Source of the DNA: CAVQJU01 sp963729215
Lineage (GTDB): Bacteria; Acidobacteriota; Vicinamibacteria; Vicinamibacterales; CAVVIG01
DNA: 64,000 nucleotides
Direction of reading: 5' to 3'
Assembly (NCBI GenBank): GCA_963729215.1
Contig: CAVSND010000031.1
Coordinates: forward strand, 248,001 to 312,000
Every line of letters starts with the position of its first letter. Within the stretch, counting starts at the first letter, position 1. The notes beneath the pieces were generated by a model, which ran no database searches, was not told the DNA's origin, and saw nothing but the letters and a program-made list of their open reading frames with translations. Positions 53,664-64,000 of the stretch are shown here, piece by piece. Made by a program: the position numbers and the translations under genes.

Positions 53664-54731
53664 ATGGCGAAGTCGATCGGTTTCTGGAGTCGCGTCGTGG
53701 CCGGCAACGCTGTCGGGGCCCTGCTCGCCGTGCTGGTCTTCGCCGGCGCAACCTGGCAGACGCCCTGGCGGCAGATCCTCGGGGCCACGGCGTCCACCTT
53801 CGCCTACTCGTTCTGCTGCTCGTCGCTCGGTTTCCTCGCGATTCCCCGCATCGCCCCCGTCGCCTGGCGCCGGCTTCCCACGCCCTTCAACTGGGTGGCG
53901 ATCATCGCAGCACTCGTCGTCTGCGCCGCGGCCGGGTGCGCCATCGCCACGCTGCTGAGAGTCGTGATCGGCATTACGCCCTCCGGGCGAGCGTTCGACA
54001 CCTGGCAGACGTCGCTCAAGACCGCGATCTACTTCACGCTCATCTTCGGAATTTTCTTCACGGTAACCGGGGGATTGAAATCGCGGCTCGATCAGGCCAC
54101 GCTGGCGCTGCGGACGAAGGAACGCGACGAGGCCAACGCTCAACGATTGGCCGCCGAAGCACAGCTGGCGTCGCTCGAGTCGCGGGTAGACCCGCACTTT
54201 CTTTTCAACACGCTCAACTCGGTGGCCGAGCTCGTGCACGAGAATCCGGCGGCCGCCGAACGCGTCGTGGGCCAACTGGCCTCGCTGATGCGATCGTCGC
54301 TCGAACGCGGCGCGGCGCCGCTCGTGCCGCTCGAGCAGGAGCTCGGCTTCGTGCGGAACTACCTCGAGATCGAAGTTGTCCGCTTCGGCGACCGGCTTCA
54401 GTACCAACTGACGATCGGCGACGACGCGGCGCAGACACCCGTGCCCCGTCTCTCGGTTCAGACGCTCGTCGAAAACAGCGTGAAATATGCCGTATCGACA
54501 CGCCGGGATGGAGCCTCTATCGCCATCCGCGCGCTGAGCGATTCCGCTCGCACGAGAATCGAAGTGGAGGACGACGGGCCGGGATTCGACGGACAGATGC
54601 CTGCAGGGCACGGCCTGGCGCTGCTCGAAGCGCGATTGAAAATGCACTTCGGCGCGGACGCCACAGTGCGGATCGTCACCGCGCCGGGCCGGACGTGTGT
54701 GCTCCTCGACGTGCCGCGGATCTCGACATGA
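53664..54731 (+). CDS. LytS/YehU-type sensor histidine kinase
   Basis: 355 aa. Four membrane helices within residues 1-145, a short coiled coil (KERDEANAQRLAAEAQLASL) and the His-kinase box ESRVDPHFLFNTLNSVAELV with the phospho-acceptor His. The ATPase part has ENSVKYAV and DDGPGF. No separate sensor domain, so the membrane part probably senses the signal. The stop overlaps the response-regulator ATG (ATGA, 54728-54731). A TAGACT overlaps the upstream stop 10 nt before the ATG. Confidence 0.92.
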   Translation: MAKSIGFWSRVVAGNAVGALLAVLVFAGATWQTPWRQILGATASTFAYSFCCSSLGFLAIPRIAPVAWRRLPTPFNWVAIIAALVVCAAAGCAIATLLRVVIGITPSGRAFDTWQTSLKTAIYFTLIFGIFFTVTGGLKSRLDQATLALRTKERDEANAQRLAAEAQLASLESRVDPHFLFNTLNSVAELVHENPAAAERVVGQLASLMRSSLERGAAPLVPLEQELGFVRNYLEIEVVRFGDRLQYQLTIGDDAAQTPVPRLSVQTLVENSVKYAVSTRRDGASIAIRALSDSARTRIEVEDDGPGFDGQMPAGHGLALLEARLKMHFGADATVRIVTAPGRTCVLLDVPRIST

Positions 54732-55477
54732 TCCGCGTCTACATCGTCGACGACGAGCGGCTGGCCGTTCGGCGGCTCACGAGGCTGCTCGAAAACACCG
54801 GGCGGGTGACCGTCGCTGGCAGCGCGACCGATCCCGCCGAGGCGCTCGCATCTCTCCGCGACGCTCAGCTGGACGTGGTGTTCGTGGACGTCCAGATGCC
54901 AGGGATGACGGGCTTCGAATTGCTCGGCCAGCTGAATCGGGATATTCCCGTGGTCTTCACGACCGCGTACGACCGGTACGCGTTGGAGGCGTTTGCCGTT
55001 AATTCCATCGACTACCTGCTGAAGCCGATCGATCCTGAACGGCTGGGTCGGGCACTGGACAAACTCGAACGGCTGTCGGGCGGGTCCCGACCTGATGTGC
55101 GCGAGCTCGCACGCGCGCTGGCGCACGAGCTGACGCCCGGCCGTCACCTCGAGCGTCTGGCGTCCCGCGTGGGCGAGCGAACGACCGTCCTCGACACGGC
55201 GCGGATTACCCACTTCTTCGCGAAGGACAAGCTGACATTCGCGGCAAGTCACGGCCGCGAGCACGTCTTGGACTACACAATCGCCGAGCTCGAACGCAGG
55301 CTCGATCCCCGGCGGTTCGTGAGGATCCACCGCGCCACCATCGTCAATGTCGCCTTCGTCCAGGAGCTTTACCCCGGCGTCACCGCGCTGTTGCTCCGTC
55401 TCAAGGATGACCGGAAAACCGAGCTGGCCGTGTCGAGGGACCGGGTCCATGGGCTGCGGGAACGGCTGGGTATCTGA
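54728..55477 (+). CDS. LytTR response regulator
   Basis: 249 aa. Receiver domain with DDE at 9-11, acceptor Asp in VVFVDVQMPGMTG and conserved Lys in DYLLKPID. The C-terminal LytTR DNA-binding domain has HFFAKDKLTFAASHGREHVL then RRFVRIHRATIVNVAFVQEL. It acts with the overlapping kinase. LytTR regulators bind paired imperfect direct repeats; I did not find a clear pair nearby except the repeated ATGCCCGTT at 55484-55492 and 55504-55512, a weak candidate. Confidence 0.92.
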   Translation: MIRVYIVDDERLAVRRLTRLLENTGRVTVAGSATDPAEALASLRDAQLDVVFVDVQMPGMTGFELLGQLNRDIPVVFTTAYDRYALEAFAVNSIDYLLKPIDPERLGRALDKLERLSGGSRPDVRELARALAHELTPGRHLERLASRVGERTTVLDTARITHFFAKDKLTFAASHGREHVLDYTIAELERRLDPRRFVRIHRATIVNVAFVQELYPGVTALLLRLKDDRKTELAVSRDRVHGLRERLGI

Positions 55478-55585
55478 AAATCGATGCCCGTTGGGGCGCC
55501 GCAATGCCCGTTCAGGGTACTCTCCAGCCCGTTCGCTGGAATTGTAATCATGGCAAGCCCAATATCGTCTATCATTTAGCGGATT

Positions 55586-55605
55586 TGGAGCCTGCCATGG
55601 CTCCA
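55586..55605 (+). other. Small hairpin in the leader of the radical SAM gene
   Basis: TGGAGCC and GGCTCCA form a perfect 7-bp stem with the 6-nt loop TGCCAT. It lies 27-46 nt upstream of the ATG at 55632. It is followed by a GAGGAG ribosome site (55620-55626), so this gene has a leader. It may tune translation or mRNA stability. Confidence 0.35.
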
Positions 55606-55631
55606 TCTGAGTAGACATAGAGGAGACTCGC

Positions 55632-57728
<2,097 letters not shown>

Positions 57729-57740
57729 GCTGCGATCGAC

Positions 57741-57765
57741 TCGAGGTTAGAGGTTAGAGGGTTAA
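57741..57765 (+). repeat. Short GGTTAGAG word repeat
   Basis: Three tandem words (GAGGTTAGAGGTTAGAGGGT) between the radical SAM stop and the terminator. Same family as 18298-18338 and, inverted, 30920-30964. Confidence 0.8.
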
Positions 57766-57776
57766 GAAAACGTCAA

Positions 57777-57811
57777 GGGCCGGCGGGCAACCGCCGGCCC
57801 TTTTCATTTTT
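57777..57811 (+). terminator. Rho-independent terminator after the radical SAM gene
   Basis: Stem GGGCCGGCGG (57777-57786) pairs perfectly with CCGCCGGCCC (57791-57800) around loop GCAA, followed by TTTTCATTTTT. It serves the plus strand. The opposite strand has no good T-run (TTGACG), so the converging gene is not clearly terminated here. Confidence 0.92.
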
Positions 57812-58517
57812 CTAGCGCTTGGGCGGCGCAGGTTTCGCGGCCCCGGGCTTCGCCGCGGGAGCCGGCTTTGGCGGGGGCGCGGGCCGATACTCGACCTGCA
57901 CGTTGCTGATGACGGCAATCGGCCGCCCGGCGGACGAATACGTGGCGGTGCCGTCGAGGCGCTCCACGGTCACTTTCTCACCGAGAATGCTGACCTGTTG
58001 CTCCTCTTCGGGAATGGTAACCGTGACAGGTTCAGTGCCTGTTGGAGCAACTGCCTTTGCCCCGCCGGGGCCGGCGCCTCCGCTGACGCGATCGACGAAG
58101 TCAGCGGGCCGCCGGAACTCGCTCTGCACCACCGCCCGGCTGATCAGCGTGTTGTCCATCGTCAGCACGCCGACGGTCGCGGTGTAGCGCGAGAACGCGC
58201 GATTGGGCGTCACCTGGTCTTCCGAGTAGGTGTGACGGTTGTGGAGATTGAACGTCAGCGTCACCGGACCCTGATGCGGCGGCAGCTTGATGAGCACGCC
58301 CGCAACCGGATCGCGGCTGCTCATGATGTCGCAGAAGGCGACCTTCGTCCTGATACCGATGCCGAGCGGCGTCGGACAGATCATGTCGGCGAGCTCGGTC
58401 CGCGGGGGAGCAGCCGGAGGCGGCTGCGGGCCGCCGCGGCGGCGGCGATTGGCGCGTCTGCGCCGACGCCGGGGCGGCAAGACACGCGAGAAGAAGAACT
58501 GCTGAGAGACGTCGCAT
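57812..58517 (-). CDS. Exported protein of unknown function, one frameshift in a CGC tract
   Basis: About 235 aa across two frames. The ATG at 58517 gives the signal peptide MRRLSAVLLLACLAAPASAQ. The frame changes near 58430-58450 inside a CCG/CGC run; the mature part is read in the other frame (TELADMICPTPLGIGIRTKV and on). It is beta-rich, contains LTFNLHNRHTYSEDQVTPNR, and ends in a Pro/Ala/Lys tail (PAPPPKPAPAAKPGAAKPAP). No family recognised. It is 8 bp downstream of folE on the same strand. Confidence 0.7.
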
Positions 58518-58525
58518 CGTCCCGA

Positions 58526-59131
58526 TCAATCCTCGCCCATGCAGGCGAGGCTCGTCGAGGCCGACTCCCGGACGGCCGACGCGCCGCTTCGCAACTTGAT
58601 CAGTTCGAGGAACTCCATCCGGGTGCGCGCCTGATCGCGGAAGACGCCCGTCATCGCGCTGGTGACTGCGAACGAATTCTGCTTTTCCACGCCGCGCATC
58701 GACATGCAGAGGTGCGTGGCTTCGACGACCACGGCCACGCCCAGCGGCCGGACGATCTCGCGGATGGTGTCGGCGATCTGGTTCGTCAGGCGTTCCTGGA
58801 CCTGCAGGCGCCGGCTGAAGACGTCCACGATCCGCGGAATCTTGCTGAGGCCGACCACCTTGGTCGAGGGGATGTACGCGACATGGCATTTCCCGAAGAA
58901 CGGCAGCAGGTGATGCTCGCACATGCTGTAGAAGTCGATGTCCTTGACGATGACCATCTCGTTGTAATCGACCGTGAACAGGGCGCCGTTCACGACGTCG
59001 TCGAGGTTGGCGTCGTATCCGCTCGTGAGGAATTTCAAGGCCTTCTCGACGCGCTTGGGTGTATTCAGCAAACCCTCGCGGCTCGGGTCTTCGCCGAGGT
59101 CGGCCAGCAACTGCCGGATCAGGTCCTGCAT
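58526..59131 (-). CDS. folE: GTP cyclohydrolase I
   Basis: 201 aa. Zinc ligands are in YSMCEHHLLPFFGKCHVAYI (Cys and His) and HLCMSMRG (Cys). Conserved TPKRV and VGLSKIPRIVDVFSRRLQVQ are present. It makes dihydroneopterin triphosphate from GTP, the first step to folate or pterins. The last 15 residues extend past the usual end. TAGAAT 6 nt upstream suggests a leaderless mRNA. Confidence 0.96.
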   Translation of the reverse strand: MQDLIRQLLADLGEDPSREGLLNTPKRVEKALKFLTSGYDANLDDVVNGALFTVDYNEMVIVKDIDFYSMCEHHLLPFFGKCHVAYIPSTKVVGLSKIPRIVDVFSRRLQVQERLTNQIADTIREIVRPLGVAVVVEATHLCMSMRGVEKQNSFAVTSAMTGVFRDQARTRMEFLELIKLRSGASAVRESASTSLACMGED

Positions 59132-59137
59132 GGCTCT

Positions 59138-59143
59138 ATTCTA
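59138..59143 (-). promoter_or_regulatory. Candidate -10 element of folE (leaderless)
   Basis: TAGAAT on the minus strand, followed by AGAGCC and the folE ATG at 59131. It closely matches the ferredoxin gene arrangement (TAGAAT-AGAGGGG-ATG). Confidence 0.45.
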
Positions 59144-59205
59144 TCCAGTCTCTCGGAGTGCACGCATCGTGTCGGCCTCGCCGTCAAGCGTCTGACACCC
59201 CATGG

Positions 59206-59211
59206 TATAGT
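59206..59211 (+). promoter_or_regulatory. Candidate -10 element of the PilZ gene
   Basis: TATAGT ends 10 nt before the ATG at 59222, with no clear ribosome site except a weak AGG. Confidence 0.4.
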
Positions 59212-59221
59212 CCAGGTCGGC

Positions 59222-59569
59222 ATGGAATACGACGAAACACGAGACACGGAGCGCATCCCCATCCTCGGCGAACTGCACGGCGAGGTGATGGTATTCCAGC
59301 CGACCACCATCAGAGAGATCAGCCGCGGCGGCGCCCAGGTGGAAACCCTGTTTCCGCTCCACGTGGACTCGCTGCACGAGTTCCGTTTGTCCCTCGGGGA
59401 TCGTTCGGTGGTCGTCAAAGGGCGCATCGCGCATTGCAGCATCAGCGACATGGACCAGGAAGTCGTGACGTACCGATCGGGCATCGAGTTCGTGGAGCTG
59501 TCCGATCGCGTGTTCGAGGTGATCGCCGACTTCATCGACGCGATCAAGACCGGCCGCCGCGCCGGCTAG
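59222..59569 (+). CDS. PilZ-domain protein
   Basis: 115 aa. The fold resembles PilZ: REISRGGAQVETLFPLHVDS corresponds to the D/NxSxxG region, followed by LHEFRLSLGDRSVVVKGRIA and the end SGIEFVELSDRVFEVIADFI. The N-terminal RxxxR motif for c-di-GMP is not clearly present, so nucleotide binding is uncertain. It diverges from folE. It could bind c-di-GMP or act as a degenerate PilZ adaptor in motility or secretion. Confidence 0.82.
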   Translation: MEYDETRDTERIPILGELHGEVMVFQPTTIREISRGGAQVETLFPLHVDSLHEFRLSLGDRSVVVKGRIAHCSISDMDQEVVTYRSGIEFVELSDRVFEVIADFIDAIKTGRRAG

Positions 59570-59579
59570 CGAACGTCCC

Positions 59580-60953
59580 TCACGGAATCGTTTTCACTTC
59601 GGTCGAGTCGATCACCGCGCTGATATAGGGAGCAACCAGGCTCTCGTGGCCGAGCGCATCCACCGCCGCCACGCCAAACACCAGATCGTCGATCAGCGTG
59701 TTCGGAAACGTGGTCTCCGTGACGTTGCCCACGAGCAATTCGTGCTGCCAGTCCGGGCCCCATGCGCTGCGCCAGAAGATCCTGTACGCGACGGCGCCCG
59801 GCGACGCGGTCCACGTGAGGTGTGCGTCGTACCCCGACGGCGCACGGTTGATGTTGGCCTGGCCCCGGTCGTTCAACACGACGGGCGCGGGCGGCGCCAG
59901 GGCCAGAGTCGCCGCGACGGCCGCATTCACGCGGGCATTTTGCGCGAGGTACGCCGGTGAGAGCCCGTCGAACGTGTCGCGGGGGTCGTGCTGCCGGTTG
60001 AAGTCCTCCCGCGATTCGCGGAAGCCCACGGCAGCGAATCCATACTGGTTATAAGCGGAGTGGTCGCCGCCTCGGGAGAACCGATCAGGCCGGGCGATCG
60101 GACGGACGGTGTGCGACGGCACGTAGCGCATTCCCCACCGCTGCACGAAGCGTGCAAGCTCACGCGACGGAGAATCCTCCGGGCCCTCGGCGTACACGCG
60201 GATGGACGCGCCGTCGACGATGCCGTTGCCGCCGCGCTGGTTGCCGACGATGTCGTTGTTGAGCACCGCGTCGATGCGGATTCCCGCTTCCTTCGCTTTC
60301 CGCGCATGCAGCTTGGCGCCCATGAGCCCCTGCTCTTCCGCCACGTGACACATGAACACCAGCGTCGCGTCGAACTCGATCCCGCTCTGGCTGAATACTC
60401 GCGCCAGCTCCATCGTCAACGAGGTGCCGCTGCCATCGTCGTTCACGCCGGCGGCCGGGCTGTCGTTTGGCGCGTTCGGGTCGGCGGGCTGCGTGACGAC
60501 GATGCCGTCGCGGCCGCGCGTGCCGGCGTTGCTGCCGCTCTGGCCGCCGTTGACGGCGATCGTGTCGTAGTGGCCCGAAATGTAGATCCGCCGCTGACTG
60601 CGGCCCGGAAGGATCGCCATGACGTTGCGCGCTTCAACGTCGCGCGTGATGCGGCCCTGCTTGGCGATCTTGTACGTGTCGAACGACACCTGCAGCCTCG
60701 GACCGTAGCTCCTCATCTCGTCGAAAATCCACTGGCGCGCCGCGCCGATGCCGTGGGTTGGCGAATCGACCGACGAGAGCGTGTTGCGCGTGCCGAAGCT
60801 TTCGAGCTTCTTCAGCAATGCCACCAGCCGCTCCTCGGACACCTGGCTCACGAGGTTCGTGATGCGCGGATCGAGATCCGTGACGGGCTGCGCCGAGGCC
60901 AGCCGGCTGAAGCCGCACACCGCCATTGCGAGCGTGACCACGGCGCGTCTCAA
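59580..60953 (-). CDS. Secreted M28 zinc aminopeptidase with C-terminal Fn3-like domain
   Basis: 457 aa. Signal peptide MRRAVVTLAMAVCGFSRLAS. Two-zinc peptidase ligands: His and Asp in ISGHYDTIAV, Asp in VNDDGSGTSL, Glu-Glu in HVAEEQGLMG, Asp in LNNDIVGNQ, and His in RQHDPRDTFDG. After about residue 355 a beta-sandwich domain follows (YDAHLTWTASPGAVAYRIFW), like fibronectin type III. It trims peptides outside the cell. The start codon overlaps the neighbouring gene's stop. Confidence 0.93.
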   Translation of the reverse strand: MRRAVVTLAMAVCGFSRLASAQPVTDLDPRITNLVSQVSEERLVALLKKLESFGTRNTLSSVDSPTHGIGAARQWIFDEMRSYGPRLQVSFDTYKIAKQGRITRDVEARNVMAILPGRSQRRIYISGHYDTIAVNGGQSGSNAGTRGRDGIVVTQPADPNAPNDSPAAGVNDDGSGTSLTMELARVFSQSGIEFDATLVFMCHVAEEQGLMGAKLHARKAKEAGIRIDAVLNNDIVGNQRGGNGIVDGASIRVYAEGPEDSPSRELARFVQRWGMRYVPSHTVRPIARPDRFSRGGDHSAYNQYGFAAVGFRESREDFNRQHDPRDTFDGLSPAYLAQNARVNAAVAATLALAPPAPVVLNDRGQANINRAPSGYDAHLTWTASPGAVAYRIFWRSAWGPDWQHELLVGNVTETTFPNTLIDDLVFGVAAVDALGHESLVAPYISAVIDSTEVKTIP

Positions 60954-61354
60954 CGTCTGATCCTCAGGTGATCGAGATAGTCGCCCGATTCGATTCGCTG
61001 GGCGCCGCCGAGAGGCGCGTTGTAGAAATACGTCCAGGCACTGCTGGTCTCGCCGTCGTCGAGGGTCACGCGTGCTTCGCTGCGGACGTACAGACTGGCG
61101 TCAGGCTCGCCTGGAGTGAAGCCTTCGATGACGTCGAGCTCGCGGAGCACGGCGTCCGGATCGGACATCCGATGCAGTTCGCCGAGGACTTTCGTGTCAG
61201 ATGCGGGAACGGCCCCAGGGTAGAGGCCGAGGTCGAACAAGGCCGCGTGGATCCAGCCCCGGCCCACGGGCGTCAACTTGGCGTCGATCCGGTCCCGGCC
61301 CCGACGCTTGAAGCCGCTCATCAGCGTGCCGTAGAAGAAGACCAGATCCGTCAC
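60950..61354 (-). CDS. Gamma-glutamylcyclotransferase-like (AIG2) protein
   Basis: 134 aa, GTG start at 61354. Starts with the family motif LVFFYGTLMSGFKRRG, then GWIHAALFDLGLYPGAVP and the acid LRELDVIEGFTPGEPDASLY; end region AWTYFYNAPL. Members cleave gamma-glutamyl amines or related amides. Stop overlaps the M28 start (ATGA). A TAGAAT hexamer lies 12 nt upstream of the GTG. Confidence 0.88.
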   Translation of the reverse strand: MTDLVFFYGTLMSGFKRRGRDRIDAKLTPVGRGWIHAALFDLGLYPGAVPASDTKVLGELHRMSDPDAVLRELDVIEGFTPGEPDASLYVRSEARVTLDDGETSSAWTYFYNAPLGGAQRIESGDYLDHLRIRR

Positions 61355-61374
61355 GTTCGCGACGGAATTCTACT

Positions 61375-62439
61375 TTATTCCTTCCGGGGAGGGGGCTTCG
61401 GCATGGCCGCCCGCAGCGCCTCGAACACCTGGGCTGGAATTTCGACCGACAGCGCCACGGTATTTCCGGTGCCCGTGAGCTGAAGCGAGTCGACAAAGCG
61501 CTGATACTCGGGCTTCGTACTGGTCTGGAGCTTCGCGAGCGCCAGGAATCCACGAACCACGTCGCGAAGATTCTTGGCCGATTCCTCGTCACGCGTCTCG
61601 GCGCTCAGCGCCGCCTGCAGTCCCGAGTCGATCCGGCCGTTGACGGAAAACCACGTGATGGGCGGGATGCGATCGGCGACCGCGTCGGGAATCTTGGAGC
61701 GGGCACGCAACACGTCGAAGCGCCCGACCGCCCAGACATTGCCGTTGCCAAAGGCCCTGATGTGTTCCATCAGGCCTTCGTTCGTCAGGGCACTCTCGCC
61801 GCCACCGCTGTGCAGATCGACGACGTGCTGGACCAGCGTTGTCGTCCCCACCGCGACGAGGCCCGGCTCGACGAAACTCAGCGAGAAGCTCTGCGGTGAT
61901 GAAGGAACGGGGGGAACGGCGGGAACGGGGAACGCGGAATCAGGAGAGGGCGGAACGGGAATCTTGGCTTCGGTGGTAATGAGCCTCTTGCCCTTGTAGG
62001 CGTCCACGTGCGCGCCGTGCTCGCGCATCAGGGCCTCGATCCTCACTTCGTCGAAGCGGCCCCGCGCCAGCACGACGCCCGAGCCGTTGAAGTTCGCCGT
62101 GCCGCCGCTGGTGACATCGAGCCCGGCGACAACGCGGTCGATGTCCGTTTCGATGTTGATGCCCGTCTGTTCCTGGAATTCGCGCTGCCCGTTCTCCTGG
62201 GCGCCCTGCAGGACCGATTCGCGGAAGCGCTGCCGGAGCTCGGACGTCATGACCTCGCGCACATCGGCGAAGGCGACGACGGTGGAGGTGGACGGCAGAT
62301 AGCGCAGTTCCTCGGGGCCCCCGCTGCTCACAAATGCGCTTGTCGGAAATCCGACGTAGTAAGCGACCAGCCCTGTGCCAAGGCCGACGCTGACAACCAG
62401 AAGCGAAACAATGGCGAAATAGCGGGTCTTGACGGTCAT
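61375..62439 (-). CDS. Membrane-anchored protein of unknown function
   Basis: 354 aa. One N-terminal helix (YFAIVSLLVVSVGLGTGLVA) anchors a large exported domain: LRYLPSTSTVVAFADVREVM, then paired repeats with SFVEPGLVAVGTTTLVQHVV. The style resembles proteins that score conserved periplasmic domains of unknown function. Residues about 160-183 (PVPPSPDSAFPVPAVPPVPS) are encoded by a tandem GGAACGGGG-type word repeat (61902-61961), apparently an inserted linker. It may form an operon with the ABC exporter genes upstream. Confidence 0.7.
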   Translation of the reverse strand: MTVKTRYFAIVSLLVVSVGLGTGLVAYYVGFPTSAFVSSGGPEELRYLPSTSTVVAFADVREVMTSELRQRFRESVLQGAQENGQREFQEQTGINIETDIDRVVAGLDVTSGGTANFNGSGVVLARGRFDEVRIEALMREHGAHVDAYKGKRLITTEAKIPVPPSPDSAFPVPAVPPVPSSPQSFSLSFVEPGLVAVGTTTLVQHVVDLHSGGGESALTNEGLMEHIRAFGNGNVWAVGRFDVLRARSKIPDAVADRIPPITWFSVNGRIDSGLQAALSAETRDEESAKNLRDVVRGFLALAKLQTSTKPEYQRFVDSLQLTGTGNTVALSVEIPAQVFEALRAAMPKPPPRKE

Positions 62440-62475
62440 GGGACGCCCCCGGGGTTGTAGACGAGGAACATGCCG

Positions 62476-63297
62476 TTATTGTTCAAGGATGAACTCCCGG
62501 TTCTCGACGGCTTTCCCGCCCATCCAGAGCGCCAGCAGCGTGATACCGGTCAAACAGACCAAGCTCACCCAGACGGCCGGCAGGTCCTGAAAAGCGGTCA
62601 TCAGCATGCTCAACGCCGACTCCTGTGGCATGGCGTGCGGGACGAGTGCCTGCAGATAGTAGGCCACTGTCAGACGCTTCAGGTAGCCCGGGATGAGCAA
62701 CACCGTCTGCTCCCAGCCGAACGCGAACACGAGGCCGACAATCAGGGGACGCTTGAGCCAGGCGCCGACGAACGCGAAGACGGCCCCGTAGGCCGCCACA
62801 CCAACCGCCACCATACCCAGATCGGCGGCCAGCAGCGGAAACCCCTGGCCGATGCTGCCGCCGACGGGAACGACGAGGAAGTAGATGATGACGATTGCCG
62901 GCAGCAGCAACATCACCACGCACGCCAGGTACGCCAGGTACTTGCCAAGCAGCACCGATGCCCTCGGCACGGGCCGCGTGAAGAGATAGGTAATCGTCTT
63001 GTCGTCCACTTCGTCGGCCATCAGCGACGTGCCGTAGAAAACACCCAGGACGGGCACGACGAAGCGGACGAACAGCAGCCACATCAGCACGCCGAAGAGC
63101 GCCGGGCCGCCCACCTGCGCGCCGTTCAGGACAGGCAGCCAGCCGGCGGCGGCGAATATGCGGACCACGACGGCGAGCAACACCGGCGCTCCCACCAGCA
63201 GGGCAAGAAACACCGATCGCCGCGACCACAGCATCTGCCCGAGCGAGAAGTCGAACACCCTGAGCGCCGAGGACAACACCGAAGGACGCGAGGTCAT
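62476..63297 (-). CDS. ABC-2 type transporter permease
   Basis: 273 aa with six predicted helices. Typical ABC-2 features: ALRVFDFSLGQMLWSRRSVF near the N-terminus, then the family stretch SLMADEVDDKTITYLFTRPV with PRASVLLGKYLAYL. Overlaps the ATPase gene by 4 bp (63294-63297). Substrate cannot be read from sequence; antibiotics, lipids or envelope precursors are usual for the class. Confidence 0.9.
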   Translation of the reverse strand: MTSRPSVLSSALRVFDFSLGQMLWSRRSVFLALLVGAPVLLAVVVRIFAAAGWLPVLNGAQVGGPALFGVLMWLLFVRFVVPVLGVFYGTSLMADEVDDKTITYLFTRPVPRASVLLGKYLAYLACVVMLLLPAIVIIYFLVVPVGGSIGQGFPLLAADLGMVAVGVAAYGAVFAFVGAWLKRPLIVGLVFAFGWEQTVLLIPGYLKRLTVAYYLQALVPHAMPQESALSMLMTAFQDLPAVWVSLVCLTGITLLALWMGGKAVENREFILEQ

Positions 63298-64000
63298 GCT
63301 TTCACCAGGTACTGGAAAACGGCCTGCAGGTTGTCGTCCGGCGACGTCACCTCGTGGATCGTGCCGAGCTCGCCGGAAGCGGCCAGATCGGTCAGCCGCG
63401 TGTAGAAGATATCGGGACGGCCCGTCTGCACGACGACCGCGCCCTCCTCGAATCTCAGGCTCAGCACGTGATCGTCGGCGAGAAACCGCCGCGCCAGCTC
63501 TCGGGTGTCGTCGGCTTTGACATAGACGGTATGCGGATGTTCGTCGATGAGATCGCGGATCTGGTGGACGTTGCCTTCGGCGAGGATCCGGCCCTGGTTG
63601 ATCAGCACGATGTTGGGGGTCATCGATTCGATCTCGTGGAGGATGTGGCTCGAGACCAGAATGCTCTTGCCCGCCCGTCCCCAGTCCTTGATCAGGCGGA
63701 TAATCCGCCGGCGCACGAGCGGGTCCATGCCGGACAAGGGCTCGTCGAGGATGAGCAGTTCGGGGTCGTGGGCGATCGCCTGCGCCAGCTTCACGCGTTG
63801 CCGCATGCCCTTGCTGTAGGCGGCGATTCGCTTGCCGGAGACGTCACTCAGGCCGACCGTCTCGAGCGCGCGCGCGGCCATGTCGCGCGAAGCGGTCTCG
63901 CCCTGGCCGTTCAGGCCCACCAGCGCGGTGACCCACTCGAGGCCGGTCATTCGCTCGTAAAACGCGTCCTGCTCCGGGCAGAAGCCGATGCGGCTGAAAA
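63294..64000 (-). CDS. ABC transporter ATPase, truncated by window end
   Basis: The frame is open to base 64000 and the N-terminal part with Walker A lies outside. Visible parts are the Q-loop region RIGFCPEQDAFYERMTGLEW, signature YSKGMRQRVKLAQAIAHDPE, Walker B LLILDEPLSGMDPLVRRR, and switch His in ILVSSHILHEIE. A C-terminal extension of about 75 residues follows, as in CcmA/NatA-type exporters. Pairs with the permease gene, which overlaps. Confidence 0.92.
   Translation of the reverse strand, partial: FSRIGFCPEQDAFYERMTGLEWVTALVGLNGQGETASRDMAARALETVGLSDVSGKRIAAYSKGMRQRVKLAQAIAHDPELLILDEPLSGMDPLVRRRIIRLIKDWGRAGKSILVSSHILHEIESMTPNIVLINQGRILAEGNVHQIRDLIDEHPHTVYVKADDTRELARRFLADDHVLSLRFEEGAVVVQTGRPDIFYTRLTDLAASGELGTIHEVTSPDDNLQAVFQYLVKA

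Overview
The window is a G+C-rich bacterial chromosome segment, densely coded on both strands. There is no phage, transposon, CRISPR array, rRNA or tRNA that I can recognise. Gene content suggests a Gram-negative, respiring, free-living bacterium. The best fit by gene style is Acidobacteriota, probably Vicinamibacteria-like: secreted peptidase/TolB/barrel fusions, DinB and amidohydrolase proteins, PRC/MgtE plus Nramp pair, DUF5777-type barrel, Tes-like radical SAM enzyme. That placement is inference, not proof.

Layout. 0-3 kb: TPM-domain and LemA genes followed by a PH-like/di-haem cytochrome fusion. 3-11 kb: mostly single enzymes (penicillin acylase, DinB, YheT hydrolase, amidohydrolase, VOC protein, DUF72, CusF-SCO fusion, transglutaminase-like protein). 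11-15 kb, minus strand: desaturase, TlpA-like thioredoxin, and an ECF sigma/anti-sigma pair. 15-21.4 kb: a large secreted peptidase/propeller/barrel protein, a tandem retropepsin-like protein, and nuoB-nuoI with a ferredoxin. 21.6-32.4 kb: a metal and redox region with a barrel protein, four cupredoxins, a two-component system with a sigma-54 activator, a DUF5777 barrel, bacterioferritin, a PepSY membrane protein and a probable iron box. 32.4-35.6 kb: PRC/MgtE-N/CBS protein, Nramp-like permease and a TetR regulator. 35.6-43.4 kb: lipA, and aceE-aceF-lpd on the minus strand, so lipoate synthesis lies near its main client complex. 43.6-49 kb: uracil-DNA glycosylase, TonB, VOC, AraC, PLP dehydratase and glycerophosphodiesterase. 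48.4-53 kb: MoxR ATPase, VWA protein, LON-domain protein and a YpdA-like reductase. 53-57.8 kb: LytS/LytTR pair and a Tes-like radical SAM enzyme ended by a clear terminator. 57.8-64 kb: folE, PilZ, M28 peptidase, gamma-glutamylcyclotransferase-like protein and an ABC exporter cut by the window end.

Three features stand out. (1) Intergenic gaps, mainly at converging gene ends, hold several families of short-word repeats (8-10 nt words) arranged as inverted, word-permuted hairpins. The same words also appear inside coding sequences. (2) Many start codons sit only 6-12 nt after a TANNNT hexamer with no Shine-Dalgarno sequence, which suggests frequent leaderless mRNAs. (3) At least twelve single-base frameshifts interrupt otherwise well-conserved genes, including aceE, aceF and nuoI. 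These look like assembly or read indels rather than gene decay, and I annotate the affected genes as whole genes with the shift noted.
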